Part shown: positions 1 to 7,699 of the stretch, piece after piece
Layout: each line of letters starts with the position of its first letter
Position numbering within the stretch: position 1 is the stretch's first letter
NCBI RefSeq assembly: GCF_013170705.1
Contig: NZ_CP033334.1
Location: 4,255,501 to 4,319,500 of the forward strand
Length of the DNA: 64,000 bases
From: Mesorhizobium loti
Lineage (GTDB): Bacteria > Pseudomonadota > Alphaproteobacteria > Rhizobiales > Rhizobiaceae
Direction: 5' to 3'
Notes under the pieces: model-generated
Told to the model about the DNA's origin: nothing
The model's input: only the letters and a program-made list of their open reading frames with translations
Database searches by the model: none
Position numbers and translations under genes: made by a program

Positions 1-37
1 CTTCAGGCCGCGCCGGAAAATAGTCGGCCGCCGCCAT
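1..37 (-). CDS. Start of an unidentified gene running off the left edge
   Basis: An ATG at 37 on the minus strand opens a frame reading MAAADYFPARPE to the window edge. A short purine-rich stretch (CAGGG) lies a few bases before it. It sits 120 bp downstream of the Toprim gene in the same direction, where such islands usually carry further backbone genes. Only 12 residues are visible, so no family can be named. Confidence 0.3.
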   Translation of the reverse strand, partial: MAAADYFPARPE

Positions 38-157
38 TGCCCTGCTGGCCGGCTTGTGGGCCGATCGCCCTCTCGAAGGCCGGGCCGCGGTCCGCCTCCG
101 ACGGATTGACGCATCCGCCGAGCACGGCGGCGAACTGCAGGATCGTTCTCCTGCCGG

Positions 158-1192
158 CTATGCCGCCAGCGCCATGAAGCGGGCGACGTCCTGCGGTGCG
201 ACCTGCAAGCGGGCTTCCATGCGCAGTGCGTCAAGGCCGAGGGTGCGCAGATCCTCGTTGAAGTCGTCCAGTTCTGGTGAGATGACGATTGCTTCGATCC
301 CGGCCGCGTTCGCCCGTTCGATCAGGGTGTCGCGCGCACCGTCACCGGCAGGATCGTTGTCGCGGACGATGTAGAGCCGCCGCAGCATGTCGGGGAACAG
401 GATCGCGGCAAGATGCGCCGCCGAGAGCGCTGCCAGCATCGGCATGTCGGGAAGGACCTGCCGGAGCGACAGGACGGTCTCGATGCCTTCGCCGGCCGCC
501 ATCACCTCGCCGCCGATGCCGAAGCGTACAGCGTTGCCAAGAAGATCGCCCATCGCCCGCCTCGGCGTGTCGATCGGCGCTTTGTCGCGGCGATGAGGAT
601 CGAGCCAGGTGCGATGCGCCCCGGTGGTCTTGCCGTCGAGGTCGGTGACGGCGGCGATCATCGCCGGCCAGGTCTCGGTCGACGAGTGGTCGTCGGGTCG
701 ATAGTAGCAGTGCGGGTGGAAATGCAGGCTTCCGGTTCCGCGTAAATCCGTAATGCCGCGTTCGCGTAAATACGCCTGTACGAGTGTGCCGTAGATTGGC
801 TTGGACATCCGAACTAGCCTGCGCGCCGCTTCGGGCGAGCCATGCGGCGCCGGACTCTGCCGGTGGTGCAGACCAGGTTCGGGCTCGGGTGCCGGCATTG
901 AGAGGAAGGTTCGCGCCTCGTCGGCGACGTCCTTGAAGTCGATGAGGCTACAGCTTTCGCGGATAACGTCGAGGAGATCGCCGTGCTGGCCCGTCGCCGC
1001 GTCGGTCCATTTGCCGGCAGGACCTTTGGGCGTGTCCTTGAGCCGGACGTACATCGAGCGGCCCGGTGTGTTGCGCACATCGCCGACCAGCCAATAGCCG
1101 CCCTCGCGGCGGCCGCTGGAGAGGTATTGTCTGCACACCGCCTCGGCTTGATTGGCGAGACGACGGGCCAACTCGTGCAGAGCTTCCGCCAT
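158..1192 (-). CDS. Toprim domain-containing (DUF7146-type) primase-like protein
   Basis: A 344-residue protein of the Toprim/DUF7146 type found in alphaproteobacterial plasmids and integrative elements, presumably acting in element replication or maintenance. The C-terminal half has the Toprim signature: a GEGIET motif near residues 234-239 for the catalytic glutamate and a D-N-D acidic pair near 278-280. The N-terminal part resembles the family's DNA-binding and linker region. The ATG at 1192 is preferred because GGAGG stands five bases before it; a longer frame from 1207 would place that Shine-Dalgarno sequence inside the gene. It lies downstream of the ParB-like gene, separated by a terminator. 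The family assignment is solid; the exact role is inferred. Confidence 0.85.
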   Translation of the reverse strand: MAEALHELARRLANQAEAVCRQYLSSGRREGGYWLVGDVRNTPGRSMYVRLKDTPKGPAGKWTDAATGQHGDLLDVIRESCSLIDFKDVADEARTFLSMPAPEPEPGLHHRQSPAPHGSPEAARRLVRMSKPIYGTLVQAYLRERGITDLRGTGSLHFHPHCYYRPDDHSSTETWPAMIAAVTDLDGKTTGAHRTWLDPHRRDKAPIDTPRRAMGDLLGNAVRFGIGGEVMAAGEGIETVLSLRQVLPDMPMLAALSAAHLAAILFPDMLRRLYIVRDNDPAGDGARDTLIERANAAGIEAIVISPELDDFNEDLRTLGLDALRMEARLQVAPQDVARFMALAA

Positions 1193-1208
1193 GAGGACCT
1201 CCTTCAAT

Positions 1209-1235
1209 GAAAAGGCCCGCCGTCGCCGGCGGGCC
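1209..1235 (-). terminator. Rho-independent terminator after the ParB-like gene
   Basis: On the minus strand an 8-bp GC stem (GGCCCGCC pairing with GGCGGGCC, six-base loop) is followed by TTTT. It lies between the stop of the ParB-like gene at 1257 and the start of the Toprim gene at 1192, so the two genes probably have separate transcripts or partial read-through. Confidence 0.8.
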
Positions 1236-1256
1236 AGTCTCGCAAGTCGGTGACGG

Positions 1257-3362
1257 TTATTCAGCCGCGACCGTGTGGGGAACGTCGTCAGCTATTCCAT
1301 TTTCTGTGAACGGCTCGTCTTCGACCATGGCCGTTTCGCAGCCGATTGCCGTCGATTGTTCGATCGCCGCGCTAGTTTCGTTGGTCACGGCGGATTCAAC
1401 ATGCGACGGGCTCCGATCGGCGGTGCGAAGCGGTTCGGGCAACCAGTCGGTATCGGCGAGCAGTGTCTGCGCTTCCGCCGCCATGTCGCCCTTCTTCAGA
1501 TGCTCGATCCGATCGGCCGCGCGTTGCCCCTTCGCCTCGGCAACGGCCTGAAGGATGTGAGCCTTTGTCACCCGACCGAGGAAGTTATCCACAGTCGGCT
1601 TCCAACCGGCTGCCGCCATGTCGAGATCGACGGCCTGCGCCAGCCGATCAGCATGGGCAACGGCCTTCGGGCGCCGGTTCCAAGGCTCGTAAACCGCGTT
1701 GACCGAGAGACTGACGATATGGGCGAACAGGGCGGCCCGGCTGTCGTCATCCCATTCCAGAAGGGCATCCCACAGGTCGGCCGATTCCTTCGGAAGCGCT
1801 TTCGCCCAGCTTTCGTGCCGCGCATGGATCGCCTCGGCCGATGCGCTGTCGTTCAGTCCGGGCGCCTGCGTGCCGAAGCTGACGCTTTTCAGGTCGAGTT
1901 CCAGACAGCTCTCCGTCCCGTAGTGGTAGAAGGTCTTCAGGGTCAGGACGTGCAGGGCGGCTCGGAAGGCGATGTCAGGCCGCTCGCCGAGGGCATGGCG
2001 AAGGCCCAAGGTCCGATGCGACGTCAGCTCGGTCATCAGCCGGTCGGAGATAGGGGAGAGGCCTTCGTCCTCTTCCTCAACGCTGGCCTCTGCGGTGACG
2101 ACGGCTTCGTGGCCGTCATAGGCGGCTGCCATGGCGGGCGCCTCGGCACTATCCGGGGATAACTGGGAGTCCGGTTCGGCCGGCACTTCGTCTTCCGGTC
2201 GGACGTAGCCCCGCTCAATCCGGAGCCGACCGTCGGCGCCGATGCTGACGAAGGCGCCGGCGCGCGTGATCTCGGTCGCATCGAACACGATGGACCGGTT
2301 GTCGAAGACCTCGATCGCCGTCTCCAGCTCCGACAGGCGCTCGTTGACCTCGTCCGGCAGCTCGTCGGCGTCCTGGTACTCATCGGACAGCCGGTCGAAC
2401 TCGGCCTGGAGCGCATCGCGGCTCGCTTCCTCCTCGGCGGTCAGCGGCACGGTCTCACCGCGAACCTGGCGCAAACCGAAAGCATGGCCGTAAGCGAAGT
2501 CGGGCGCAACTTCGATCCACTTCCAGCCTTCGGCGGCGATCGCCTCGGATTCCAACTCGAGCTTGTCGGCGACCATCTGGTCGACCAGTTGGACATCCTG
2601 CAGCCAGCCGCCGTCGTCGCCCTGGAACAGGTCGCGCAGCACCGTGCCGCCCGCCGCAACATAGGCATCGAGGCCGATGAACTGCGCCCGCTTGTCGGAG
2701 GCCCGGACCGCGCCCTCGGTCAGCATTCGGCGGATGATGTAGGGATGCTTGTCGTAAGAGGCCTTCAGGCGCTCGAAGACCTGCTCCTGGCGCTCATGGT
2801 CGCCCGAGACGGTGAAGGCCATGAGCTGGTCGAGCGTCATGCCGTCCTCGGCGTAGATTTCGAGCAACGCCGGCGAGACCGACGCGAGCTTGAGGCGCTG
2901 CTTCACCACGTTGACCGAGACGAAGAAGGCGGCGGCGATCTCCTCCTCGGACTGGCCCTTCTCGCGCAACGCGAGGAAAGCGCGGAATTGGTCCAGTGGA
3001 TGCAGCGGCGCTCGCTGGACGTTCTCGGCGAGCGAGTCCTCCTCGGCGATGCCGCTGTCGCGGACGATGCACGGCACCGGCGCGGTCTTGGCGAGGCGCT
3101 TCTGTTTCACGAGCAGCTCCAGCGCCCGGTAGCGCCGGCCGCCGGCCGGGATCTCGAACATGCCGGTCTCGACGCCGGCCTGGTCGACGACAGCCCGCAC
3201 GCTAAGGCCCTGCAAGAGGCCGCGGCGGGCAATATCGTCGGCCAACTCCTCGACCGAGACGCCGGCCTTCACGCGCCGGACGTTCGACTGGGAGAGTAAG
3301 AGCTTATTGAAGGGGATATCGCGCGAGGGCGAGAGGGTGATCTTGTGAACGGTGGAAGGCAT
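1257..3362 (-). CDS. ParB/RepB/Spo0J-family partition-like DNA-binding protein
   Basis: A 701-residue protein with an N-terminal ParB/sulfiredoxin fold: GGRRYRAL and the ENVQR-A-LHPLDQ box are clear within the first 150 residues, followed by a helix-turn-helix region (EEEIAAAFFVSVNVVKQRL). The long C-terminal part is acidic with no recognised domain, typical of the large ParB-like proteins of plasmids and ICEs of Sphingomonads and Rhizobiales rather than chromosomal ParB (about 300 residues). No parA is adjacent. The start at 3362 (MPSTVHK) is preferred over the upstream Met at 3410: GGAG precedes it and the upstream part forms a leader shared with the DUF932 gene. CTP-dependent partition activity is a family expectation, not visible here. 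Confidence 0.88.
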   Translation of the reverse strand: MPSTVHKITLSPSRDIPFNKLLLSQSNVRRVKAGVSVEELADDIARRGLLQGLSVRAVVDQAGVETGMFEIPAGGRRYRALELLVKQKRLAKTAPVPCIVRDSGIAEEDSLAENVQRAPLHPLDQFRAFLALREKGQSEEEIAAAFFVSVNVVKQRLKLASVSPALLEIYAEDGMTLDQLMAFTVSGDHERQEQVFERLKASYDKHPYIIRRMLTEGAVRASDKRAQFIGLDAYVAAGGTVLRDLFQGDDGGWLQDVQLVDQMVADKLELESEAIAAEGWKWIEVAPDFAYGHAFGLRQVRGETVPLTAEEEASRDALQAEFDRLSDEYQDADELPDEVNERLSELETAIEVFDNRSIVFDATEITRAGAFVSIGADGRLRIERGYVRPEDEVPAEPDSQLSPDSAEAPAMAAAYDGHEAVVTAEASVEEEDEGLSPISDRLMTELTSHRTLGLRHALGERPDIAFRAALHVLTLKTFYHYGTESCLELDLKSVSFGTQAPGLNDSASAEAIHARHESWAKALPKESADLWDALLEWDDDSRAALFAHIVSLSVNAVYEPWNRRPKAVAHADRLAQAVDLDMAAAGWKPTVDNFLGRVTKAHILQAVAEAKGQRAADRIEHLKKGDMAAEAQTLLADTDWLPEPLRTADRSPSHVESAVTNETSAAIEQSTAIGCETAMVEDEPFTENGIADDVPHTVAAE

Positions 3363-3376
3363 CGGGATGAACTCCA

Positions 3377-3419
3377 CGACGAGCGCCGAAAGCCTCTCTC
3401 TCGGCATCAACCCGTCACG
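3377..3419 (-). promoter_or_regulatory. Duplicated 5' leader element, copy 1 (before the ParB-like gene)
   Basis: This 43-bp block ends 15 bases before the ParB-like start and matches 4748-4791 before the DUF932 gene: both read cgacg-gcgccg, then agcctctctc, then acccgtcacg on the plus strand, with small differences between. The two copies sit at nearly the same distance from their ATG, so they look like a shared untranslated leader or regulator site. Confidence 0.6.
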
Positions 3420-3538
3420 AAGCGCAGCGCCGCCCTCTCACTCTGGAGGGCAGCGCCGCAGAACCGACGATCAGGAAAGACAGAAAGAAAGACACCGAGC
3501 CGGAGACGCGCAAAGCCGCATCCCCGGCTTTCAGGGAG

Positions 3539-4735
3539 TCAGGCCGCCCGGTCGAGCAGCTTCTTGGCGCGCGCCTCTAGGTCGAGTCGAGCGTCCTGCT
3601 GGGTCTTGTCCCGCGCGACCGCAGTGATGCCCTGCACGAAGTCGAAGACGCTCTCGGGCTTGCGGCCTTCCTCGGCCAAGACGGCCTCGATGATCTTCGC
3701 CGTCTCGGCCCTGGAGAAGCCGCGCTTGCGGAGGAAGTCGCTGCGGTCCTCGTCGCTACGCGCCACGATCTTCTCGCGCGCCGCCTTGATGCCGTTGACG
3801 AAGGGGAGCGGCGAGGAATTGGCGAAGCGGGTCAGTGCCGGCGCCGCCTCATGCGCGAAGCGCGATGCGGCGTATTTCGAGTGGCGGATGGTGATCTCCT
3901 CGAAATCCTCGACGCCCCACAGATTCCGATTCTGGCAGACTGCCCTGAGATAGAAGCTCGCCATGCCGAGCGTCTTCGCGCCCACCTCGGAATTCCAGCA
4001 ATAGAAACCGCGGAAGTAGAGGTCGGGCGAACCGTCGGGCAGCCGGCCGGCCTCGATCGGGTTCAGATCGTCGACCAGGAAGAGGAAGACGTCGCGATCG
4101 GACGCGTAGAGCGTCGTGGTGTCCTGGGTGATGTCGACGCGCGGGTTGTAGATGCCGGTCGACCAGTCGAGGACGCCCGGCACCTTCCAGCGAGTGTCGC
4201 CCGTGCCATTGCCGGCGATGCGCTGCACGGCCGCGACGAGCTCATAGTCGAAGATGCGGCCATAGTCGGGCCCAGTGACGGCGCGCAGCTCGACGCGGCC
4301 ATCTTCGATCTCCAGCGTCTTCACCTGCTCGGCCCGATGGGAGGTCAGCCCGTATTGCAGGTTGATCCCAGCCAGCGGCGCGGGAAGCTGACGCAGATAG
4401 GCTGCGGGCGCGCCGACCAAAACGGCGAGCTGGCCGAAGCTCCAATGCGTGGGCGCAACCGGCGTGTCGGACCCGGGCAGCATCAGCGACAGGCGCTCGC
4501 CATCGTCGCGGCTCGCCTCGACCCGGATCGCCGTGCTCCGGACTGTTCGGGTGTGGCTCCGCTCAGCCCGGCCACGGACAGCGGCATAGAGGTCCGACAG
4601 CGACAGGTAGCGCTCGTCCGCCGGCCGCGAGAACCATTCCGAGGACACGCGGCCGACGCGTTCGCCGCGGGTCACATCCACTTTGTAGCCGCCGATGCGG
4701 TCGCGCGGTCCGCTGAGAGTATCGACTAGGGTCAT
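3539..4735 (-). CDS. DUF932 domain-containing (phage/plasmid-like) protein
   Basis: A 398-residue protein of the DUF932 family (also known as phage/plasmid-like protein TIGR03299), abundant on plasmids and integrative elements of unknown biochemical role. The body matches the family pattern: the core around HWSFGQLAVLVGAPAAYLR and, later, the NSEVGAKTLGMASFYLRAVC stretch. The ATG at 4735 follows a GGAG by a short spacer and directly adjoins the second copy of the duplicated leader. Together with the ParB-like and Toprim genes it forms the element backbone. Function remains unknown. Confidence 0.85.
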   Translation of the reverse strand: MTLVDTLSGPRDRIGGYKVDVTRGERVGRVSSEWFSRPADERYLSLSDLYAAVRGRAERSHTRTVRSTAIRVEASRDDGERLSLMLPGSDTPVAPTHWSFGQLAVLVGAPAAYLRQLPAPLAGINLQYGLTSHRAEQVKTLEIEDGRVELRAVTGPDYGRIFDYELVAAVQRIAGNGTGDTRWKVPGVLDWSTGIYNPRVDITQDTTTLYASDRDVFLFLVDDLNPIEAGRLPDGSPDLYFRGFYCWNSEVGAKTLGMASFYLRAVCQNRNLWGVEDFEEITIRHSKYAASRFAHEAAPALTRFANSSPLPFVNGIKAAREKIVARSDEDRSDFLRKRGFSRAETAKIIEAVLAEEGRKPESVFDFVQGITAVARDKTQQDARLDLEARAKKLLDRAA

Positions 4736-4747
4736 GGGTCATCTCCC

Positions 4748-4791
4748 CGACGGGCGCCGGGAGCCTCTCTCCCAGCCCTCGACCCGTCACG
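4748..4791 (-). promoter_or_regulatory. Duplicated 5' leader element, copy 2 (before the DUF932 gene)
   Basis: Second copy of the element at 3377-3419, lying 13 bases before the DUF932 start. Shared pieces are cgacgggcgccgg, agcctctctc and gacccgtcacg (plus-strand orientation). The intervening bases differ in sequence but hardly in length, which suggests that spacing matters. Confidence 0.6.
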
Positions 4792-4885
4792 GAAATCCGT
4801 CCGCACTCTCGCTCTCCCGCGCGTTGCGGGGCAGGGTGTGCGAAAACTTGGACGCAAGACGTGGAGGCCGCCCTCCGTATGGCCG

Positions 4886-5908
4886 TCACCCCCTGTTAAA
4901 GCGGAACAGCCCCAATGCGGCTCTGACCTCGTCCAGTGTTTCTTGAGTGAGGGCCGCCGCACGTTCTGTTCCGGCTCGGACCAAGTCCATCACGAAATCA
5001 GGCCGTTTCGCGAAGTCAGCTCGCCTGTCGCGTATCGGCGCAAGCAGGGCCTGTAGGCGTGCGTCCAGACGCCTCTTGAGGACCACGTCCCCGAGTCCGC
5101 CGCGCCGGTAATGTGCCTTCAGTTCCTCCAGCTCATCGCGATTCTCGTCGAAGGCGTCGAGGTAAGTGAAGACGACATTGCCCTCGACGCTCCCTGGGTC
5201 GGTCATTCGCAAGTGGGCTGGATCCGTAAACATGGCATGGACCGCCGATCTGATCTCCTGGGGAGAAGCGGACAGCGGCACGGCGTTGCCGGCGCTCTTG
5301 CTCATCTTGGATCTCCCGTCGGTCCCGGGCAGCCGACCTACGGACGACACGAGCGCTTGCGCTTCCGGCAGCACCTCCCGACCTGCCTGACGGTTGATGC
5401 GCCGGACGATCTCGTTCGATTGCTCGATCATCGGGAGCTGATCTTCTCCAACCGGGACCAACTCGGCCTTAAAGGCGGTGATGTCCGCAGCCTGTGCGAC
5501 CGGGTAGCAGAGGAAGCCGGCTGGAATGTCCCGCTGGAAGCCGCGCTGTCCAATCTCCTGCTTCACCGTCGGGTTGCGCTCGAGCCGGCTCACCGTGACG
5601 TAATTCATATAGAGTATGGTGAGCTCCGCGAGCGCCGGTAGGTGCGACTGTACACAGATGACCGACTTCTCCGGATCGAGCCCCACTGCAAGGTAGTCCA
5701 GCGAGACCTCGATAACATTTCGTGCGACGCGACCGGGATCGTCCGCGTTGTCGGTGAGTGCCTGGGCGTCGGCGAGCAGCAGGTACTGACGGTGATTTTC
5801 CTGGAGCGTGAGCCGACTCTTCAACGAGCCGACATAGTGACCGAGATGAAGCGGACCGGTTGTACGATCGCCGGTCAGCACGACTGGAGGAACTTTAATG
5901 GGGGACAT
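4886..5908 (-). CDS. trpS: Auxiliary tryptophanyl-tRNA synthetase (TrpRS)
   Basis: A 340-residue class I aminoacyl-tRNA synthetase that charges tRNA-Trp. The HIGH-type motif is HLGH at residues 21-24 inside TGPLHLGHYVG, and the KMSKS loop is at 201-205. The N-terminal TGDRTTG stretch is the version seen in the second class of bacterial TrpRS, to which indolmycin-resistant auxiliary enzymes belong. Aligned by eye with Bacillus TrpRS, the VDQH segment (His43, linked to indolmycin sensitivity) reads ADAQ here, with Gln at residue 49. Start 5908 is chosen for the AGGAAA seven bases upstream. It lies in an accessory island, so a housekeeping copy is expected elsewhere. A leader peptide ORF with Trp-Trp precedes it. 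Antibiotic resistance is inference. Confidence 0.93.
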   Translation of the reverse strand: MSPIKVPPVVLTGDRTTGPLHLGHYVGSLKSRLTLQENHRQYLLLADAQALTDNADDPGRVARNVIEVSLDYLAVGLDPEKSVICVQSHLPALAELTILYMNYVTVSRLERNPTVKQEIGQRGFQRDIPAGFLCYPVAQAADITAFKAELVPVGEDQLPMIEQSNEIVRRINRQAGREVLPEAQALVSSVGRLPGTDGRSKMSKSAGNAVPLSASPQEIRSAVHAMFTDPAHLRMTDPGSVEGNVVFTYLDAFDENRDELEELKAHYRRGGLGDVVLKRRLDARLQALLAPIRDRRADFAKRPDFVMDLVRAGTERAAALTQETLDEVRAALGLFRFNRG

Positions 5909-5929
5909 GGCAGGTTTCCTGGTGAGGGA

Positions 5930-5991
5930 CGCCGCCAGACGGGCCGGATTAACACGCATCGCAAAGCGCTCGGGCCGGAGGTCCGGCGGCG
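5930..5991 (-). promoter_or_regulatory. Alternative RNA pairing region in the trpS leader
   Basis: Two mutually exclusive pairings can be drawn. CGCCGCCGGAC (5991-5981) can pair over 11 bases, one of them G-U, with GTCTGGCGGCG (5940-5930) just before the trpS ribosome binding site. Alternatively, part of it forms a local hairpin, GCCGG-ACCT-CCGGC (5987-5974). No U-tract follows either structure, so a translational or Rho-type switch is as plausible as an intrinsic terminator. This was drawn by eye without energy calculation. Confidence 0.4.
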
Positions 5992-6023
5992 CCGCGTTTG
6001 ATCGAAGGCATGAACGACGGGCC

Positions 6024-6042
6024 GCTCCTTACGGGAAGGAGC
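6024..6042 (-). promoter_or_regulatory. Hairpin overlapping the stop of the Trp leader peptide
   Basis: GCTCCTT (6042-6036) pairs with AAGGAGC (6030-6024) around a five-base loop. The 5' arm starts directly after the two Trp codons and the 3' arm covers the stop codon, so a ribosome stalled on the Trp codons or paused at the stop would melt it. This is the position expected of the pause hairpin in a ribosome-mediated attenuator. Confidence 0.5.
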
Positions 6043-6076
6043 ACCACCAGCAAAAAGTGAGCATGCGACCGTTCAT
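6029..6076 (-). CDS. Trp-codon leader peptide upstream of trpS
   Basis: A 15-residue ORF, MNGRMLTFCWWCSFP followed by TAA, whose tandem TGG codons are at 6049-6044. An internal in-frame ATG at 6064 would give the 11-residue form MLTFCWWCSFP. No strong Shine-Dalgarno is visible for either start, which is a weakness. It lies 120 bp before the trpS start and 100 bp after the LLM gene stop. Paired Trp codons in a tiny ORF before a Trp-related gene are the mark of ribosome-mediated attenuation, known for rhizobial trpE leaders and, from Streptomyces, for an auxiliary indolmycin-resistant TrpRS gene. Function here is inferred. Confidence 0.6.
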   Translation of the reverse strand: MNGRMLTFCWWCSFP

Positions 6077-6175
6077 AGACGTCGCATAACACCCTAGGGA
6101 CCGAAGCACTAGGCGTCGTGCATTGGAAATCGAAGCAGCGATGTAAGGTTTGGAGGGTAGCGCGTTGATCGAAGC

Positions 6176-7195
6176 TCACCTGGTTATGAGTTCGGCCACC
6201 TTGCCTGCGAGCAGTTCGAAGGATCGGAGCCGCTGTGGTTTGGCCAGAGGCCCCACGCTCATTTGTAGGCTGACCCGTGAGACGCCGCCAAGCACATCGT
6301 CGATATGGCGCAGCTTGTCTGCAACATCTTCGGGACTGCCAACAATTAGCGCGGAGGAGGAGCTCGTGAGCTGAGCGAATGAGAGTTGGGTCGGCTCTGG
6401 CCGGCCAATCTTGCGTGCGAGCTCGCCGAAGATGGCCCGATAGGGTGGGAAGAATTCTTCGAGCGCCTGCGCTCTCGTGTCAGCGATATAGCCGATCGCG
6501 TGAACACCTACCGTGAGATCCTCACGTTTATGGCCTGCGCGCAGGCCTCGGTCGCGATAGAGATCGATCAAGGGGCGGTAAGCCGCGAATTCTCCTCCTA
6601 TGATGCCGACCGCGAGGGGCAGACCCAGTTCGCCTGCTCGGATGAATGACGCAGGCGATCCGGTCGCGCCAAGCCAGATCGGAAGCGTCGGCTGTGCTGT
6701 CGGGGGTGTGATCCTCTGTCCGCTCAGAGGCGGGCGGTGTCGACCGCTCCAGTTGATTGAACCGCCACGGCGGAGCCGCAGCAACAGGCCGAGCTTTTCC
6801 TCGAATAGCTGGTCATAATCTCCGAGGCTGAGGCCGAACAAAGAGAAGGCCTCGGCATAGGCTCCTCTTCCGGCGATAATCTCGGTGCGGCCGCCCGACA
6901 CTAGGTCGAGCGACGCATATTCCTCGAAGACGCGGACCGGGTCGGCGGCGCCCAGAATGGTGATTGCGCTCGTGAGACGTATTTGCCGCGTGCGCGCAGC
7001 GGCGGCTCCGAGCAGTATCGCGGGAGCCGAGTCGAGAAACTCATCGGTGTGGTGTTCGCCAACCCCGTAGATATAGATGCCAAGCTCATCGGCGAGCTGT
7101 ATCTCCTCCAGGACATCGCTGACGATCTGCGTCGGCAACTCCTCAAGCGTTTCCTCGCGCGGCGCGAAGACGAAGCGATCAATTCCAAGCTCCAC
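6176..7195 (-). CDS. LLM-class flavin-dependent oxidoreductase
   Basis: A 339-residue member of the luciferase-like monooxygenase superfamily, which use reduced FMN or F420 to oxidise varied small molecules. Family marks are GEHH near residues 46-49, the ITILGAADPVRVFEEYASLD segment and SGGRTEIIAGRG, which form the barrel core and cofactor phosphate site. The substrate cannot be predicted. It starts 14 bases after the stop of the DoxX-like gene on the same strand, so the two are probably co-transcribed, and the trpS leader follows 100 bp downstream, perhaps on the same message. Confidence 0.85.
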   Translation of the reverse strand: MELGIDRFVFAPREETLEELPTQIVSDVLEEIQLADELGIYIYGVGEHHTDEFLDSAPAILLGAAAARTRQIRLTSAITILGAADPVRVFEEYASLDLVSGGRTEIIAGRGAYAEAFSLFGLSLGDYDQLFEEKLGLLLRLRRGGSINWSGRHRPPLSGQRITPPTAQPTLPIWLGATGSPASFIRAGELGLPLAVGIIGGEFAAYRPLIDLYRDRGLRAGHKREDLTVGVHAIGYIADTRAQALEEFFPPYRAIFGELARKIGRPEPTQLSFAQLTSSSSALIVGSPEDVADKLRHIDDVLGGVSRVSLQMSVGPLAKPQRLRSFELLAGKVAELITR

Positions 7196-7209
7196 GTGGC
7201 GGCTCCCAT

Positions 7210-7611
7210 CTATCGACGTGAGTCAAGCAGCGGGGAGGCGGCCAGTTGCGCGCGCCACTTCCAGGCAATGATCGCAAAGATCACGGCAAGAACGATCGTG
7301 TGGATGATGTCGCCGTGCAGCGCGGTGAGCTGCGCCACGAATGCTCCAACGCAAACAGCTCCCATCAGGACGGCGCCGTAGAAGATGGTCCGCGGCCAGA
7401 GCAGAAGCACGGCCCCGAGAATCTCGGTAACGGCGGTGACGTAGCGAAACCATTGGCCAAGCCCGACCTGGTTGAATTCTTCGATCGCGGCGGGATGTCC
7501 AGAAAGCTTGAATATTCCCGCGCCAATGAAAGCGATCGCGAGGATTATTCGAAGAGCCCACGACATGGTCGCGCGCGGATTTGAGGAGGGAGTAGATGGA
7601 GATGACGTCAT
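7210..7611 (-). CDS. DoxX-like membrane protein
   Basis: A 133-residue integral membrane protein with about four hydrophobic segments. The first, LRIILAIAFIGAGIFKLSG, carries the KLSG pattern typical of DoxX/DoxX-like proteins, followed by TEILGAVLLLWPRT. Members often accompany redox or quinone-related functions and are commonly controlled by HxlR-type regulators. The start at 7611 is supported by AAGGAA about ten bases upstream; Met at 7566 is an alternative. It is divergent from an hxlR-type gene and probably forms an operon with the LLM oxidoreductase. Confidence 0.78.
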   Translation of the reverse strand: MTSSPSTPSSNPRATMSWALRIILAIAFIGAGIFKLSGHPAAIEEFNQVGLGQWFRYVTAVTEILGAVLLLWPRTIFYGAVLMGAVCVGAFVAQLTALHGDIIHTIVLAVIFAIIAWKWRAQLAASPLLDSRR

Positions 7612-7699
7612 CGATTTTTGTTTCCTTTTGCCAATTGACGACGGAAGGATGATCGATGCTGTATGGATTCCACAAGAAGGATGGATTTTATGGTGTAGT
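7612..7699. promoter_or_regulatory. Divergent promoter region between DoxX-like and HxlR genes
   Basis: These 88 bp separate two divergently transcribed starts and are clearly more AT-rich than the flanking genes. HxlR regulators usually control the adjacent divergent gene, so an operator is expected here. No convincing palindrome could be picked out by eye. Confidence 0.4.

Noticed and set aside
5909..6175. Intrinsic terminator in the trpS leader
   Set aside because: GC-rich hairpins exist but none is followed by a U-tract, so a classical terminator was not called.
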